Counted from the first letter of the stretch, positions 50,777 through 62,394 are shown. The stretch: DNA of 64,000 bases from an uncultured Verrucomicrobia subdivision 3 bacterium (GCA_903875465.1 CAIQWB010000011.1:1-64000); one strand, 5' to 3'. A program made the numbers and translations. Notes: a model not told the origin generated them from the letters alone.

Positions 50777-53700
50777 ATGGACTCGGCAATACCTTTCATC
50801 ATCCTAATAGTTTTGGGAATTCCCACCGCAGTGGTGATCTGGCTGATTGTGCGGGCCGTTGGTGCCGGGCATCGCCTCGAAGAATTATCCCGGCGGTTGC
50901 AGGACATGGAATTGGAATTGATCCGCCTGAAGCGGGACCAGGCAGGGGCACCAACCCCGCCGGCAACTCCCGCGGCCCAGCCCACCCCCGCGAGTGTTGC
51001 GCCTCCGGAAGAACCACTTGCGCCATTTAGAGTGGATGAAAACCCCCTCCGCCCGGGTGCCAAAATGTGGGCCGATTCTACGGTCTGGCAACCCGTGCCA
51101 GCGCCAGTAACCTGTCCCGCACCACCGCCGGCCCCAACTCCAGTCCTGGAGTCGCGGCCGCCGTGGCCAATCCCGCCCACAGCGGCCACGGCTTTCAGGC
51201 CTTCGACGCCACCCTTGCCCCAAATTAATTGGGAACAATTCATGGGGGTCAAAGGTTTTGCGTGGATCGGCGGCTTCGCCCTCTTCCTGGGAGTCGCCTT
51301 TTTCGTTAAATACTCATTCGACAACAATCTAGTGCCACCCGCACTCCGCGTGGCCATTGGTTTTTTGACAGGCCTTGGCCTGCTGGTCGGCGGTATCGCG
51401 TTATCCCGGAAAAATTTCGCCGTCCTCGCCCAGACGCTGTGGGCAACGGGAATTGTGATTCTCTATGCGGTTACCTTCGCCTGCCGCTCCGTTTATCATT
51501 TTGAGTTTTTCGGACCTGTTCCCACGTTTCTGCTGATGGTGTTAATCACCACCACGGCGTTCCTGCTGGCCGTCCGGATGAATGCCCTGGTGGTGGCCAT
51601 ACTGGGCATGCTGGGCGGTTTCCTGACACCGGTGCTGCTTGCCACCGGTCAGGATAATCCACTGGGGCTCTTTGGTTATCTGGCCATTTTGGATGCCGGC
51701 CTCATCGCTGTGGCCTTGAACCGCCGGTGGCATTTTCTCGTTGCCCTCGCGGCCCTGGGAACGGGTCTCATGCAAGCGGGCTGGGCGGAGAAATTTTTTG
51801 AATCGGAACAGTACTTTGCCGGGAATAAAATCTTGCTGGCCCTGGCCGCGTTGCTGGGGTTCAACCTGTTATATCTCGCGGCCAGCCGCTGGGCGAAATC
51901 GCGTGGGCAAACGAATGACTGGTTGTCCGGCTCCACCCTGGGGCTGACCGCCGTGGCGATGGCCTTGAGCGCTTGGTTTACGAGCTTCACCCCGCTGGCG
52001 CAACGCCCCGGGCTCATGTTTGGGTTCCTGTTTGTGCTGGATGCCGTGGCGATTGGCCTCACGCTAGTGGATCGGAAAATGAGCCGGGCCCAACCGCTGG
52101 CCGGCTTCGCCATCTTTTCAGTGCTCGCCTGGTGGACGAGAAATTTTCTATCCATGGATTTGCTAAATACGGCGCTGGTGTTTTATTTCCTCTTTGCGGT
52201 GGTTCACACCGGTTTGCCGGTGCTGTTGCAGCGGCGGTTTGGGCTCCCCGGGCCGACGCTGGTTAATCATGCCTTTCCCATGGTGGCTTTGGGGCTGGTA
52301 CTGGTGCCAGTCTTTCAACTGGCGAGTCCTTCCTGGCTGGTCTGGCCCGTCATTTTGCTGGTCGATTTACTTGCGCTGGCACTCGCGGTATGCACGGCCA
52401 CGTTATTGCCCGTGCTGGTGGTGCTGGTGTTGACACTGGCTGCCACCGGCCTCCTGATCTTTAAAATACCAGCTGATCTCACCGGGCTGACGCCGGACTT
52501 TTTATTGCTGGGAGCCTTTGCGATTTTCTTCATGGTCGCTGGTGTCTGGCTGGTGAGGAAATTCAAGCCTGCGGCCTTCACCACCGGAATTGATTTAAGC
52601 CATCCGCTGGCCACGCCCGCCGCAGTGGCGGCGGTTCTGCCCGCGTGCTCCATTATCCTGCCGTTTTTATTGCTGATCATGGTCTCCACCCGCCTGCCGA
52701 TGATCAACCCTTCGCCCTTGTTTGGACTGGCTTTGTTACTGGTGTTATTATTGCTGGGGATCACCCGCTTGTTTGCGCTGGACGCATTGCCGGCGGTGGG
52801 GCTGTTGTGTCTGGCGGCACTGGAATGCACCTGGCATTTTCGTAATCTTGACCCGACCGATTCAGAGCAGCCAATGAAATTAATTTTGGCGTGGTATTTG
52901 ATTTTTTACACCGCTTTTACCCTGTTTCCTTTCCTCTTTTGGCGCCGTTTCATGGACCGGGTGTCACCCTGGGCAGTGGCGGCGCTGGTGGGGGTGCCGC
53001 AATTTTTGCTGATTCACCGCTTTGTGAGTGCGGTGCATCCCAATGCCTTCGTGGGCTTGCTGCCTGCGGCCTTTGCGGTGCCTGCCCTGGTGGGCTTGGT
53101 GGTGATTCTTAAAAAAATTCCGGCGGCTATTCCTGCCCGCTTGAGCCAAATCGCCTGGTTCGGCGGGGTGGCCTTGTTTTTCATCACCCTGATTTTCCCC
53201 CTCCAGTTTGACCGGCAATGGCTGACGCTCGGCTGGGCTCTGGAAGGGGTGGCATTGCTGTGGCTGTTTCACCGGGTGCCACATCCCGGTCTGCGGCTGG
53301 CGGGCACTGGCCTGCTGGTGGCGGCCTTTGTGCGGCTGGCGTTCAATCCGGCCGTGCTGGAATATCATGCGCGGGCCACCACCGCCATCTTCAACTGGTA
53401 CTTGTATGCCTATGGGCTGGTGACCGTCTGCCTGTTTGCCGGGGCCAAACTCCTGGCTCCACCCCGGCAGTTTATTTTGCAAACCAACGCGCCGCCACTC
53501 CTGGCCACCCAGGGAACCATTCTGCTGTTTTTGCTGCTCAATATTGAAATTGCGGATTTTTTCAGCATGCCCGGGGCGACGCTTGCCTTTGAGTTTAGTG
53601 GCAGTTTTGCCCGCGACATGACGTATTCCATTGCCTGGGCTTTGTTTGCCCTGGCCCTGCTGATTTATGGGATTATGAAAACCACAGCTTCTGCGCGGTA

Positions 53701-53893
53701 TGCGGCCATGGGGCTGCTCGGGGTGGTGCTGCTGAAATTGTTTCTACATGACCTGGCCCAGTTGGGCCCGCTCTATCGCATAGGTGCGTTTATTGGTGTG
53801 GCGGTGGTGGCAATGCTCGCCTCCTTTGCTTACCAAAAGTTTTTTTCGGCCAATCCCAAATTGAAGGAACCGCCTCATGAAACGCCGTCGTGA
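50777..53893 (+). CDS. DUF2339 multi-spanning membrane protein
   Basis: 1038 residues from the ATG at 50777, preceded by GAAAGGCAAG. One N-terminal TM plus coiled coil ('RLEELSRRLQDMELELIRLKRDQ'), a Pro-rich linker (about 55-160), then about 24 TM helices starting 'WEQFMGVKGFAWIGGFALFLGVAFFVKYSFDNNLV', the DUF2339 signature region. No biochemical function is established. It overlaps the DUF3999 gene by 17 bp; the two families are commonly paired. Confidence 0.9.
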   Translation: MDSAIPFIILIVLGIPTAVVIWLIVRAVGAGHRLEELSRRLQDMELELIRLKRDQAGAPTPPATPAAQPTPASVAPPEEPLAPFRVDENPLRPGAKMWADSTVWQPVPAPVTCPAPPPAPTPVLESRPPWPIPPTAATAFRPSTPPLPQINWEQFMGVKGFAWIGGFALFLGVAFFVKYSFDNNLVPPALRVAIGFLTGLGLLVGGIALSRKNFAVLAQTLWATGIVILYAVTFACRSVYHFEFFGPVPTFLLMVLITTTAFLLAVRMNALVVAILGMLGGFLTPVLLATGQDNPLGLFGYLAILDAGLIAVALNRRWHFLVALAALGTGLMQAGWAEKFFESEQYFAGNKILLALAALLGFNLLYLAASRWAKSRGQTNDWLSGSTLGLTAVAMALSAWFTSFTPLAQRPGLMFGFLFVLDAVAIGLTLVDRKMSRAQPLAGFAIFSVLAWWTRNFLSMDLLNTALVFYFLFAVVHTGLPVLLQRRFGLPGPTLVNHAFPMVALGLVLVPVFQLASPSWLVWPVILLVDLLALALAVCTATLLPVLVVLVLTLAATGLLIFKIPADLTGLTPDFLLLGAFAIFFMVAGVWLVRKFKPAAFTTGIDLSHPLATPAAVAAVLPACSIILPFLLLIMVSTRLPMINPSPLFGLALLLVLLLLGITRLFALDALPAVGLLCLAALECTWHFRNLDPTDSEQPMKLILAWYLIFYTAFTLFPFLFWRRFMDRVSPWAVAALVGVPQFLLIHRFVSAVHPNAFVGLLPAAFAVPALVGLVVILKKIPAAIPARLSQIAWFGGVALFFITLIFPLQFDRQWLTLGWALEGVALLWLFHRVPHPGLRLAGTGLLVAAFVRLAFNPAVLEYHARATTAIFNWYLYAYGLVTVCLFAGAKLLAPPRQFILQTNAPPLLATQGTILLFLLLNIEIADFFSMPGATLAFEFSGSFARDMTYSIAWALFALALLIYGIMKTTASARYAAMGLLGVVLLKLFLHDLAQLGPLYRIGAFIGVAVVAMLASFAYQKFFSANPKLKEPPHETPS

Positions 53894-55868
53894 TTTATTG
53901 CTGCCGCTGCTCTGGGCCACCGCGCTTGCCGGTGCTGCTCTCAGAGCCGAAGCCGTCCTGCCGGATGCTTGGGCGCAGGATCAAGACTTCACACTGGGCA
54001 CCAACGGGCTGGTAAAAATCAGTTTGCCGTTGACCACCCTCAATGCGGCACGGCCGGCGTTGGAAGATTTGCGACTCTATGACGAGGCGGGGAGGGAGCA
54101 ACCCTATTTGATTGAGGTCCCGGTGCCAGCCGCCAAGCGGGTGGCCAACGCCAAATCGTTTCAGATATCGCTCAATGCCAGCACCACTTTGATCACGCTG
54201 GGGACGGGACTGTCCCAGCCTATTGCCGGGGTCACTTTGGAAACACCGGCGCAGAAATTTATCAAGGCCGTGCGCGTCGAGGGCTCGGCCAATGACCTTG
54301 ACTGGCAGTTGCTGGCCCAGGGGCAGCCGATTTTTCGCGAGCCTTATGGGGCCAGTCACACTTTTATTGCCCTGCCAGCTGGACCATATGCCTGGTTGCG
54401 GGTCACTGTGGATGACCAGCGTTCGCCGCCCATTCCCTTTACCGGGGCAACCATTCATGCGGCGGCGGGGGCAGCAGCCCCGGTGGATTGGGTGCCAGCC
54501 ACCGTGGTTGAGCGCGATGAAAATCCTGGTTGCACCCGGCTGGCATTGAATCTGGGGGCGGCGAATTTGAACGTCGCCGAGGTGCACTTACAAACCACCC
54601 AGCCGCTCTTCATGCGGCAGGCGGCGCTGGCTATGCCGCAAATTAATGGGGATTCGTTGACGGAACAGACCATCGCCCAAGGCGCCCTTTTTCGAGTGGC
54701 CGTGGCGGGCCAGAGTCCCGCCGAAAAGCTGTCGGTGGCATTGGAAAAGGTCATTCCAGCCCGGGAGATGTATGTGTTCATCACGAACGGGGATAGTCCG
54801 CCTCTACCGATTACCTCGGTGCGCCTGGCGTGCCGTCCGGTCTACCTGGTGTTTTTGGCACCGCACGCCGGCATCTTTCACTTGCTCACGGGCAATCCCA
54901 AGTGTGCCGCGCCGGTGTATGATCTGGCGGCGTTGAATCTCAATGTGCCAGCCATCGCCGTTGCCCCGGTGACCGTGGGGCCTCCGGTGGATAATGCGGC
55001 ATATCATGCGCCTGAGGTGTTGCCGGGACTGGCCCCAGCCGGGGCCGCGCTCGACGTGGCCGCCTGGGGCTGCCGGCAGCCGGTAAAAATCTCCCGGCCG
55101 GGCGTGCAGCAAATTGAATTCGACCCGGCAGTGCTCGCGCATGCCCGGCCCGATTTTGCCGATGTGCGCCTGATGCACGGCAGCAACCAGGTGCCATACA
55201 TCCTGCAACGCACCTCCATTTCCCGCCGGCTGGATCCGGTCCTGGCGATTGCGCCCGCTCCTAAAAACCCCAAAATGAGCCGCTGGACCATCACGTTTCC
55301 GCGCGCTGGCCTGCCCGTCACGCGCCTGGCTTGCAAGGTGCGCACGCCCTTGTTTGAGCGCACGATGTGGCTCGAGGAGGAGTTCACTGACGAACGCGGT
55401 GATCAACAACTCTTGCAGGTAGGCGGCGGTGCCGGGTGGCGGCAAACCCCCAACCAGCCGGTCGCCGACTTTGCCTTGTCGCTGGCTACGCGGATGAAAA
55501 GTGCCACCCTGATCCTGGAAACGGACAACGGGGATAATCCGCCGATTGATTTGGGCGGTGTCACCGCCTTTTATCCGGTCACACGGTTGCTGTGCAAGGC
55601 GAACCCGCAGGAGGTGCTGTATCTCTATTATGGTCAGCCGCGCGCCGGCGCGCCAAGTTATGATCTCAGCCTGGTCGCCAATCAATTGCTCGCCGCAGAA
55701 AAGCAGCCGGCGACCCTGATGGGCGAGGAATCGCTCAAACCGGCCGCCTGGGCTGGCAATGCCGTGCCCGGGAAGGGCGGCATGATATTCTGGGGCGTGC
55801 TGTTCGTGGTCATGGTGGTGCTGCTGGTGATTATTGCCCGGCTGCTCCCCAAACCACCGCCTGTTTGA
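53877..55868 (+). CDS. DUF3999 secreted/membrane-anchored protein
   Basis: 663 residues with a signal peptide ('LLLPLLWATALAGAALRAEA') and a C-terminal TM helix ('MIFWGVLFVVMVVLLVIIARLLP', about 633-655). The large extracytoplasmic part is beta-rich and holds several 'LEDLRLYDEAGREQPYLIEV'-type repeats ('FADVRLMHGSNQVPYIL'), the DUF3999 pattern. Start overlaps the DUF2339 gene. Likely works with that protein in the envelope; role unknown. Confidence 0.87.
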   Translation: MKRRRDLLLPLLWATALAGAALRAEAVLPDAWAQDQDFTLGTNGLVKISLPLTTLNAARPALEDLRLYDEAGREQPYLIEVPVPAAKRVANAKSFQISLNASTTLITLGTGLSQPIAGVTLETPAQKFIKAVRVEGSANDLDWQLLAQGQPIFREPYGASHTFIALPAGPYAWLRVTVDDQRSPPIPFTGATIHAAAGAAAPVDWVPATVVERDENPGCTRLALNLGAANLNVAEVHLQTTQPLFMRQAALAMPQINGDSLTEQTIAQGALFRVAVAGQSPAEKLSVALEKVIPAREMYVFITNGDSPPLPITSVRLACRPVYLVFLAPHAGIFHLLTGNPKCAAPVYDLAALNLNVPAIAVAPVTVGPPVDNAAYHAPEVLPGLAPAGAALDVAAWGCRQPVKISRPGVQQIEFDPAVLAHARPDFADVRLMHGSNQVPYILQRTSISRRLDPVLAIAPAPKNPKMSRWTITFPRAGLPVTRLACKVRTPLFERTMWLEEEFTDERGDQQLLQVGGGAGWRQTPNQPVADFALSLATRMKSATLILETDNGDNPPIDLGGVTAFYPVTRLLCKANPQEVLYLYYGQPRAGAPSYDLSLVANQLLAAEKQPATLMGEESLKPAAWAGNAVPGKGGMIFWGVLFVVMVVLLVIIARLLPKPPPV

Positions 55869-55934
55869 TAATAAACGTGCATAAAACAAATACGATATAA
55901 AGCAAAGTTTTGCCGGGCGTTTTTCCCGTCGCCC

Positions 55935-58061
55935 TCATTCATTCACCAGCGTCATCGCCTCAATCTCGGTGGCGATTTTGGCGAGCTGGCCGTATATCAG
56001 CGTGGCGGTGGCGTCGCCCGGGGCGGGGCGGGGTTCGGGCGGCAGGGTCACCGGGCCGGCCGGGCTGGGTTCGCGTTCGATGTGGCGGGCCAGGTTTTCC
56101 AGCGACTCCGCGATGGTGGCACTGATCAAGGCAAGGCCGGGTTCGGCAACAGGCTGGCGCAGGTTGAGGTGCACCGCCAGCACCGTGGCGGCGCGGGTGA
56201 TGCGCTGGTTGCTGGCGGTGAGCGCGGCGGCCCGTTCCATCAGGGCCGGCGGGTTCGCTGGTTCGCCCAGCATCCGCTGCAACGAGGCGGCGGTGAGGCT
56301 GTTGGCGCGCTCAACTTCCCGTTTCCGCTGGATCACGCTGCCGGTGAAGGGCTGGCCCGCTTGCAAAGCGGTGATGATGGCGGCCAGGTAGGCGCGGTTC
56401 GCGCGCACCGCCGGGGCAAGAATTTTGGGGAATTGTTCCTTTTCCCATCGGGGCCACAACCACCAGGCCGCCACCAGGGCCATGCCGCCGCCGGCCAGGG
56501 TGGCATACAGCCGGGCAAAGGTGAACTGCCAGCTCAGGGGTTCGACGGCGTCCATGACGGTCACCAGCATGAGGGTGACAAAAAAGACGGCCAGGGCGTA
56601 GCGACGCTTCAGGTAATACGCAAAGAAAAAGGCCATGACGCTGGTGAGGCTGACCAGCAGGGGAATGGGGATTTTGACCCAGATTAACAGGCTGCCCAGC
56701 ACGCAGCCGGCGAGGGTGCCGGCAATGCGCTGGCCCGCCTTTTGCCGGGTGGAGCCGTAGTCTGGCTGGAGCACGATGACAGCGGTGAAAGCGATCCAAT
56801 AGCCCCGGGGTATGGCGAACCATTTATATACGGCCACGGCCAGCATCATGAGCAGCGCGATGCGCAGGGCGTGGCGGACCAGGACCTGGTCCAGTTGGGG
56901 CGCGGGATTGACCCAGGCGCTCAGGGATTTCAGGGATAATCCGCTGAGTTCGGGCAGGCGCAGCGCAAACGTGGCATGGGGCGCGCCATGATCCACAGTT
57001 TCTTGAATGGTGGCCCCCACCACGGGGAGCAATTCGCTGACCTGGGCCAGCATCTGCCGCGCCGGGTCGGCGGCACGGCCGGCGGCGGCCAGCCGGGTGT
57101 CGAGAATGCGGGCGAGATTTTGGCACCGGCGCAAGCGCACCTCGAGGGCGAGGAATTGTTCGGGCCGGTGGGTGATGAGGGCCAGCGCGGCGGACCGGGC
57201 CGCATTGGCGAGCGCATGCAGGAGCACATCCAGCGTGGGCGCGACCGGCGCAAATTCCGGGCCACCCCGAATCCCCTCCAATGCCGTGTGCAGGGCGGAG
57301 ACGCGCGTGGCGAGGCGGGCGGCCACTTGCGTGGCGTCGTCCAGGTGCTGGAAAAAGCGCTGGCGCCGCTGGGTGGTGGCCTCGGCCAGGGTGTGCAGGG
57401 TGGCATCCACGGTCGTGCGCAGGGCGCCTTCCTTGCCGGCCAGTTCACTGGTGCGGGGCTGGCCCTCGTTGGTTTCGGTGCGCGTGGCCGTGATCAAGTC
57501 GGAGACGGCCACCCAGCATTCCGCCACCGCATGGCGGACGGCGTGTTGCGGGCGGACAAACCAGCCCACTAACTGGCAAAGAATACCGGCGGCGCAACCG
57601 AGTGCCACCCAGCCCATCGTCAGCACGCCCTGATGCCAGTTGCCGGGTTGGGACAGGGCAAAGAGAAAGAGCAGGGCGGAGACGATGGCCAGATTGGGCC
57701 CGTAATCCGCGCTCAAATGCCGCCAGGCGCTGCCGAGCAAGGCCAGGGCACCCACCATCAGGGTGGCGCTGGCCAGATGATTACCGGTGAGGCGGCCCGC
57801 CAGCACGGACCCCAGGAGGACCACCGACATGGCGAGGAGAATGGCCAGCCGGGCGCGGTAATCGCCCCGCAGGTCTTGCATGGCGAGATTTTGCGCGGCG
57901 GTGGCGGCAAACACGGCCACGGCGGGATGGCTGGTCCACAGGCAGACCACCCAGGTGACGGTGAACGCCACGGAACTCCGCCAGGCCCGGGCAGCATCAA
58001 TGGAGAGCAGCGATTGCTCCAGCCACTGACCCAGACGGGAGGAAAAACGCGCGGCGATCAT
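55935..58061 (-). CDS. FUSC family transporter (fusaric acid resistance-like)
   Basis: 708 residues. Two blocks of six or so TM helices (about 20-180 and 395-545) separated by a soluble helical domain, and a C-terminal soluble helical tail. 'GYWIAFTAVIVLQPDYGSTRQKAGQRIAGTLAGCVLGSLLI' is the FUSC/YccS signature. Family members are proton-driven efflux pumps for aromatic or other compounds; the substrate cannot be told. Next gene upstream, ribBA, is in the same direction with 84 bp between, so they are unlikely to be one tight operon. Confidence 0.93.
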   Translation of the reverse strand: MIAARFSSRLGQWLEQSLLSIDAARAWRSSVAFTVTWVVCLWTSHPAVAVFAATAAQNLAMQDLRGDYRARLAILLAMSVVLLGSVLAGRLTGNHLASATLMVGALALLGSAWRHLSADYGPNLAIVSALLFLFALSQPGNWHQGVLTMGWVALGCAAGILCQLVGWFVRPQHAVRHAVAECWVAVSDLITATRTETNEGQPRTSELAGKEGALRTTVDATLHTLAEATTQRRQRFFQHLDDATQVAARLATRVSALHTALEGIRGGPEFAPVAPTLDVLLHALANAARSAALALITHRPEQFLALEVRLRRCQNLARILDTRLAAAGRAADPARQMLAQVSELLPVVGATIQETVDHGAPHATFALRLPELSGLSLKSLSAWVNPAPQLDQVLVRHALRIALLMMLAVAVYKWFAIPRGYWIAFTAVIVLQPDYGSTRQKAGQRIAGTLAGCVLGSLLIWVKIPIPLLVSLTSVMAFFFAYYLKRRYALAVFFVTLMLVTVMDAVEPLSWQFTFARLYATLAGGGMALVAAWWLWPRWEKEQFPKILAPAVRANRAYLAAIITALQAGQPFTGSVIQRKREVERANSLTAASLQRMLGEPANPPALMERAAALTASNQRITRAATVLAVHLNLRQPVAEPGLALISATIAESLENLARHIEREPSPAGPVTLPPEPRPAPGDATATLIYGQLAKIATEIEAMTLVNE

Positions 58062-58145
58062 GGTGCGAACTGCGCGGGCAGCAGGGGCATGGCGCTTATC
58101 AACCGGCCGAAAACCCGGGCCACCCGGCTGGTGGCCGGGCTCCCA

Positions 58146-59345
<1,200 letters not shown>

Positions 59346-59548
59346 CGAACAGGGAGAGGGTAGCCCGCCGGAACGCAAAAGTCACCACCCTTAGAGCAGG
59401 CAGAATGAAGCATGAACCAGGGATCGCCAATCCGGTCATGGTTGCCGTCCGGGGGACCCAGGGGGGCGAGGTCGGGAAGCCCGGCTTTTTTTAAGTTTGA
59501 GTTACTTTGATTTGCTTTGATGGCCGCCTGGGGGCAGCGATGGTTCAA

Positions 59549-59568
59549 GGGTACGATTAGGTGCGATT
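59549..59568. repeat. Two decamer units related to the 34051-34160 array
   Basis: GGGTACGATT followed directly by AGGTGCGATT; the first differs from AGGTACGATT (34141) at one base, the second at one base. Its presence 25 kb from the main array argues that the unit is dispersed. Confidence 0.75.
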
Positions 59569-59925
59569 CAACCGGGGTTGCCGGGGCGCGCAGGTGTGGC
59601 AGCTGGCGGATTTTATTTGGCCGGTCAAAGAACGGGGCGGGGGAGGGCATGCCACCCAGGTGGCGATTCGCCGGGGCTGGGCATCACCTGACTTCCCTTC
59701 AGGGAGCGGCTGGGCAGCAGCAAAGAAACACTGCCATAAACCACTCATCGTAAAAATAGTAATGCGGGATGATGGACTTGTCAAGGGAGGCCGAATTCAA
59801 ATGCAGGACAGACGCATTCAAAATCCCCGTTAACACCCGAGAGTCAGCCAGGCGATATCCCTGATTACTTGAGAAAGGATGCAGCAGCTGGCCGAGTTGC
59901 CTTTGGCCAAAGAGTTCGAAGTTGA

Positions 59926-60036
59926 AATCCGCAAGGCTTTGAAGGCGCTGGCAGCAACGCGTACCTCATGTGTGACAACGCAGCGGTGCTCACCCGGCAG
60001 CAATTGGAACGGTTAGTGGCGGAGCGGGGGAAGTAG
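59926..60036 (+). pseudogene. Short C-terminal gene fragment
   Basis: Between a TGA (59923-59925) and a TAG (60034-60036) the frame reads NPQGFEGAGSNAYLMCDNA... ending ...RQQLERLVAERGK. It has no plausible start, and a different frame just upstream reads MQQLAELPLAKEFEVEIRKAL, so a frameshifted remnant is suspected. No family is recognised. Confidence 0.3.
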
Positions 60037-60147
60037 CGGCAGCGGGTCGCAGTTGTTTTCCGCCAAACAAATTGTGGGGACGGACGGACTTGAGTCCGGA
60101 GATAAATGGGCTGGCCGGCCCGAGCCTAATCACTGCGCTGCTCCGCG

Positions 60148-62394
60148 TCATTCCCCGACCAGACGGTAGGGGCGGACGGTGTCGTCGCCGACTTTGGTGC
60201 GTGGGTTGAATTTGAGGGAGAAACTGAAGGCGATGGTGTAGTCGACCGGGCGGTTGATGTTGTTGATGACGCGGAAGGTCAGGCCGCCGGTCCAACTGCG
60301 GAGGTCGCGGTAGAGGGTGTAGCTTTGTTCCTGGAGCCGGCCATCTTGGGCATTAAAATAATCGGCAATGCGCGCCGCGTAGTTGTCGTTCACGCGGAAG
60401 AAAAAGGTGCTGGTGACGAGGTTCTGACTCTCGCCGCCCACGGCCGGGAAGCCATTGGCGAGGTACCAGTGGCCGAGTCCCCAGCTCCAGCGTTCATTGG
60501 GGGAAAAGGTGATTTCATGGAAGGCCAGGTTCAGCCGGTCCGAGTTGATGTCCTGGCGCAGTTGAGATTCCAAGGTGAGCCAGGTGCGGGGCCGGAAGAG
60601 GAGTTTGGAATAAAGGTCGTCGAAGGTTTTTTGCGGTCCGGGCGCGCCCAGATTGTTGGTCCGGCCATTGGGGTCCAGCCGCCAGTCGAGCAGGATATTC
60701 CAGTCCAGCAGGTTTTCCACCTGGCCGTCGCGCTTGGTTTGGAGGGTGTTGCGCACGCCGAAGCGGATGACGTTCTGGCTGTCGACGGAATCAATATTGG
60801 CGTAGTCCGGAAAATCCAGGGGCAGGAGGAGGAGGCTGGGCTGGTCGGAATCAAATTGCGGGAGCTGGTTGGGGGTGGCGCTCGGGGTGGGCACGTAGAC
60901 GTAGTTGGCCGAGGGTTCGATGACATGGCGCAGGCCATCCACCTGGAGCAGGGAATTGGTGGCGCCGGCCCAGAGCCGGGTGGATTTAAAGGAGGTGCCC
61001 ACGCCGGTATTGAACACGGTGCGGTAGGTCTCGCTGTTGGTGGCGGCGGGACCGGATTCACTGCCGTAATAGGTCAACCGCCCGCCCACGCGCGGGGCGA
61101 CGTTCAGCCAGTTGAAGAAGGTCCAGGGCAGCAGGATTTGGTGATAGGTATCGGCCCGGCCGGCGGAATATTGAAACTGATCCAGACCGTTGGTTTCGGC
61201 CAGAAACTTTCGGTAATAGCCGACGGAACTCTGGCTGTCGTAGTACAGCGGGGTTTGGCCCAGTTCCTGGCGGAAGCCGGTGAGCCGGATATCCGGCAGC
61301 CGGGCGACTTCATCGAAAAAGGTATTTACCCGCGGGGTGGCCTCGGCATCCAGGCTCCAGTTTTCCCACCAGGGATTTATTTCCACGAAGGTGTAGGGCT
61401 GGGGATTATCGCGGAAGGCGCTTTCAAAAAAGTCGTGCTCCATGAGCGGGTCGGTCTGGTAATCCACCACGGATTTGACATTCAAGTTGGTGGCGGGCGT
61501 GGCCTGGTAGGTTAAATTAAAGCGCTGGCGGTTTTGCGGGATGGGGCCGGGGTTGGTGACGCCATTGGTGCCATTATAAGGCCGGTCATCGTGCAAATAA
61601 TAATAGCGGAAGGCGGCATCGCCCCAGCGATCCATGTGGAGGTTGAAATCCGGGCCGACACCCACGCCCCGTTTGGTGCGGTAATCCAAATGCACCTTGC
61701 CATCGAGTTCGTCGCTGTAATACCAGGTGTAATCGTTCAACAAATAGGCCCCGTAGGAACTGCGGTAGCCGGGGAGGAAATTGAGGTTGTTGGCATGCAG
61801 TCCCAAATTGCGCTGGTAATAGGGGAAATAAAACACGGGCACGCCTTTGGCCCAGAGCGTGGCGTTCCACATTTCCACGGATTTATTGGGAATGACGCGG
61901 ATGCGCTTGGCGCGGAGGCGCACGGAGGGGTCGCTGTAATCATCGGTGGTGACGTAGACATTGGTGCCGGTGAAGACGTTGGCATTCACATCGCCGCTCA
62001 AGCCTTGACCGCCGGCGAAAACGGGGAATTTGCCGGTGCGAAATTCCTCGGCATGCAACTGGCGGGTCTTGAGATTGTAGCGGGCATGTTCGCCCACCCA
62101 GAGGGCGTCGCCGGTTTGAATGCGCACATGGCCGTCCAGTTCGACCTCGAGGCTTTGGGAATCCACCGATCCGCCGTCCGCCATCAGGGAAATATCCTTG
62201 TATTGAACGTAGATGCCGTTGGTGCCTTCCATGCGGCCGCTGCCAGGATTGTAATGCACGTCCCCTTTGACATTGCCGGGCAGCACTTTATCGAGGGCTT
62301 CCACCACGAGCGAGGGCTCATCCTGGGCGGCGGCGGTCAGCGACAGCAGGGCCATGGCAAAAACCAGGGCGAAAATGGCGGGCAAACGTGTCAT
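60148..62394 (-). CDS. lptD: LPS assembly outer-membrane protein LptD
   Basis: 748 residues with a signal peptide ('LVFAMALLSLTAAAQ'). N-terminal OstA/LptA-like domain ('GDVHYNPGSGRMEGTNGIYVQYKDISLMADGG...LDGHVRIQTGD...ARYNLKTRQLHAEEFRTG', about 30-130), then the LptD barrel (about 190-748) with 'RVIPNKSVEMWNATLWAKGVPVFYFPYY' and many aromatic strands such as 'YHQILLPWTFFNWL'. Inserts lipopolysaccharide into the outer leaflet. No lptE is adjacent. Cysteines used for disulphides in E. coli LptD are not apparent. Confidence 0.9.
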   Translation of the reverse strand: MTRLPAIFALVFAMALLSLTAAAQDEPSLVVEALDKVLPGNVKGDVHYNPGSGRMEGTNGIYVQYKDISLMADGGSVDSQSLEVELDGHVRIQTGDALWVGEHARYNLKTRQLHAEEFRTGKFPVFAGGQGLSGDVNANVFTGTNVYVTTDDYSDPSVRLRAKRIRVIPNKSVEMWNATLWAKGVPVFYFPYYQRNLGLHANNLNFLPGYRSSYGAYLLNDYTWYYSDELDGKVHLDYRTKRGVGVGPDFNLHMDRWGDAAFRYYYLHDDRPYNGTNGVTNPGPIPQNRQRFNLTYQATPATNLNVKSVVDYQTDPLMEHDFFESAFRDNPQPYTFVEINPWWENWSLDAEATPRVNTFFDEVARLPDIRLTGFRQELGQTPLYYDSQSSVGYYRKFLAETNGLDQFQYSAGRADTYHQILLPWTFFNWLNVAPRVGGRLTYYGSESGPAATNSETYRTVFNTGVGTSFKSTRLWAGATNSLLQVDGLRHVIEPSANYVYVPTPSATPNQLPQFDSDQPSLLLLPLDFPDYANIDSVDSQNVIRFGVRNTLQTKRDGQVENLLDWNILLDWRLDPNGRTNNLGAPGPQKTFDDLYSKLLFRPRTWLTLESQLRQDINSDRLNLAFHEITFSPNERWSWGLGHWYLANGFPAVGGESQNLVTSTFFFRVNDNYAARIADYFNAQDGRLQEQSYTLYRDLRSWTGGLTFRVINNINRPVDYTIAFSFSLKFNPRTKVGDDTVRPYRLVGE

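Larger units (their letters stand above)
59346..60147. other. Gap between ribBA and lptD with repeat units and gene fragment
   Basis: About 800 bp. It holds two decamer units like the 34-kb array (59549-59568) and a short coding-like fragment at its right end. Other frames are open but show no supported gene. No terminator or riboswitch motif was found. Confidence 0.5.

Noticed and set aside
59346-59760. FMN riboswitch before ribBA
   Set aside because: No GGCGGTA/CCGAC-type conserved core of the RFN element was found on the minus strand.
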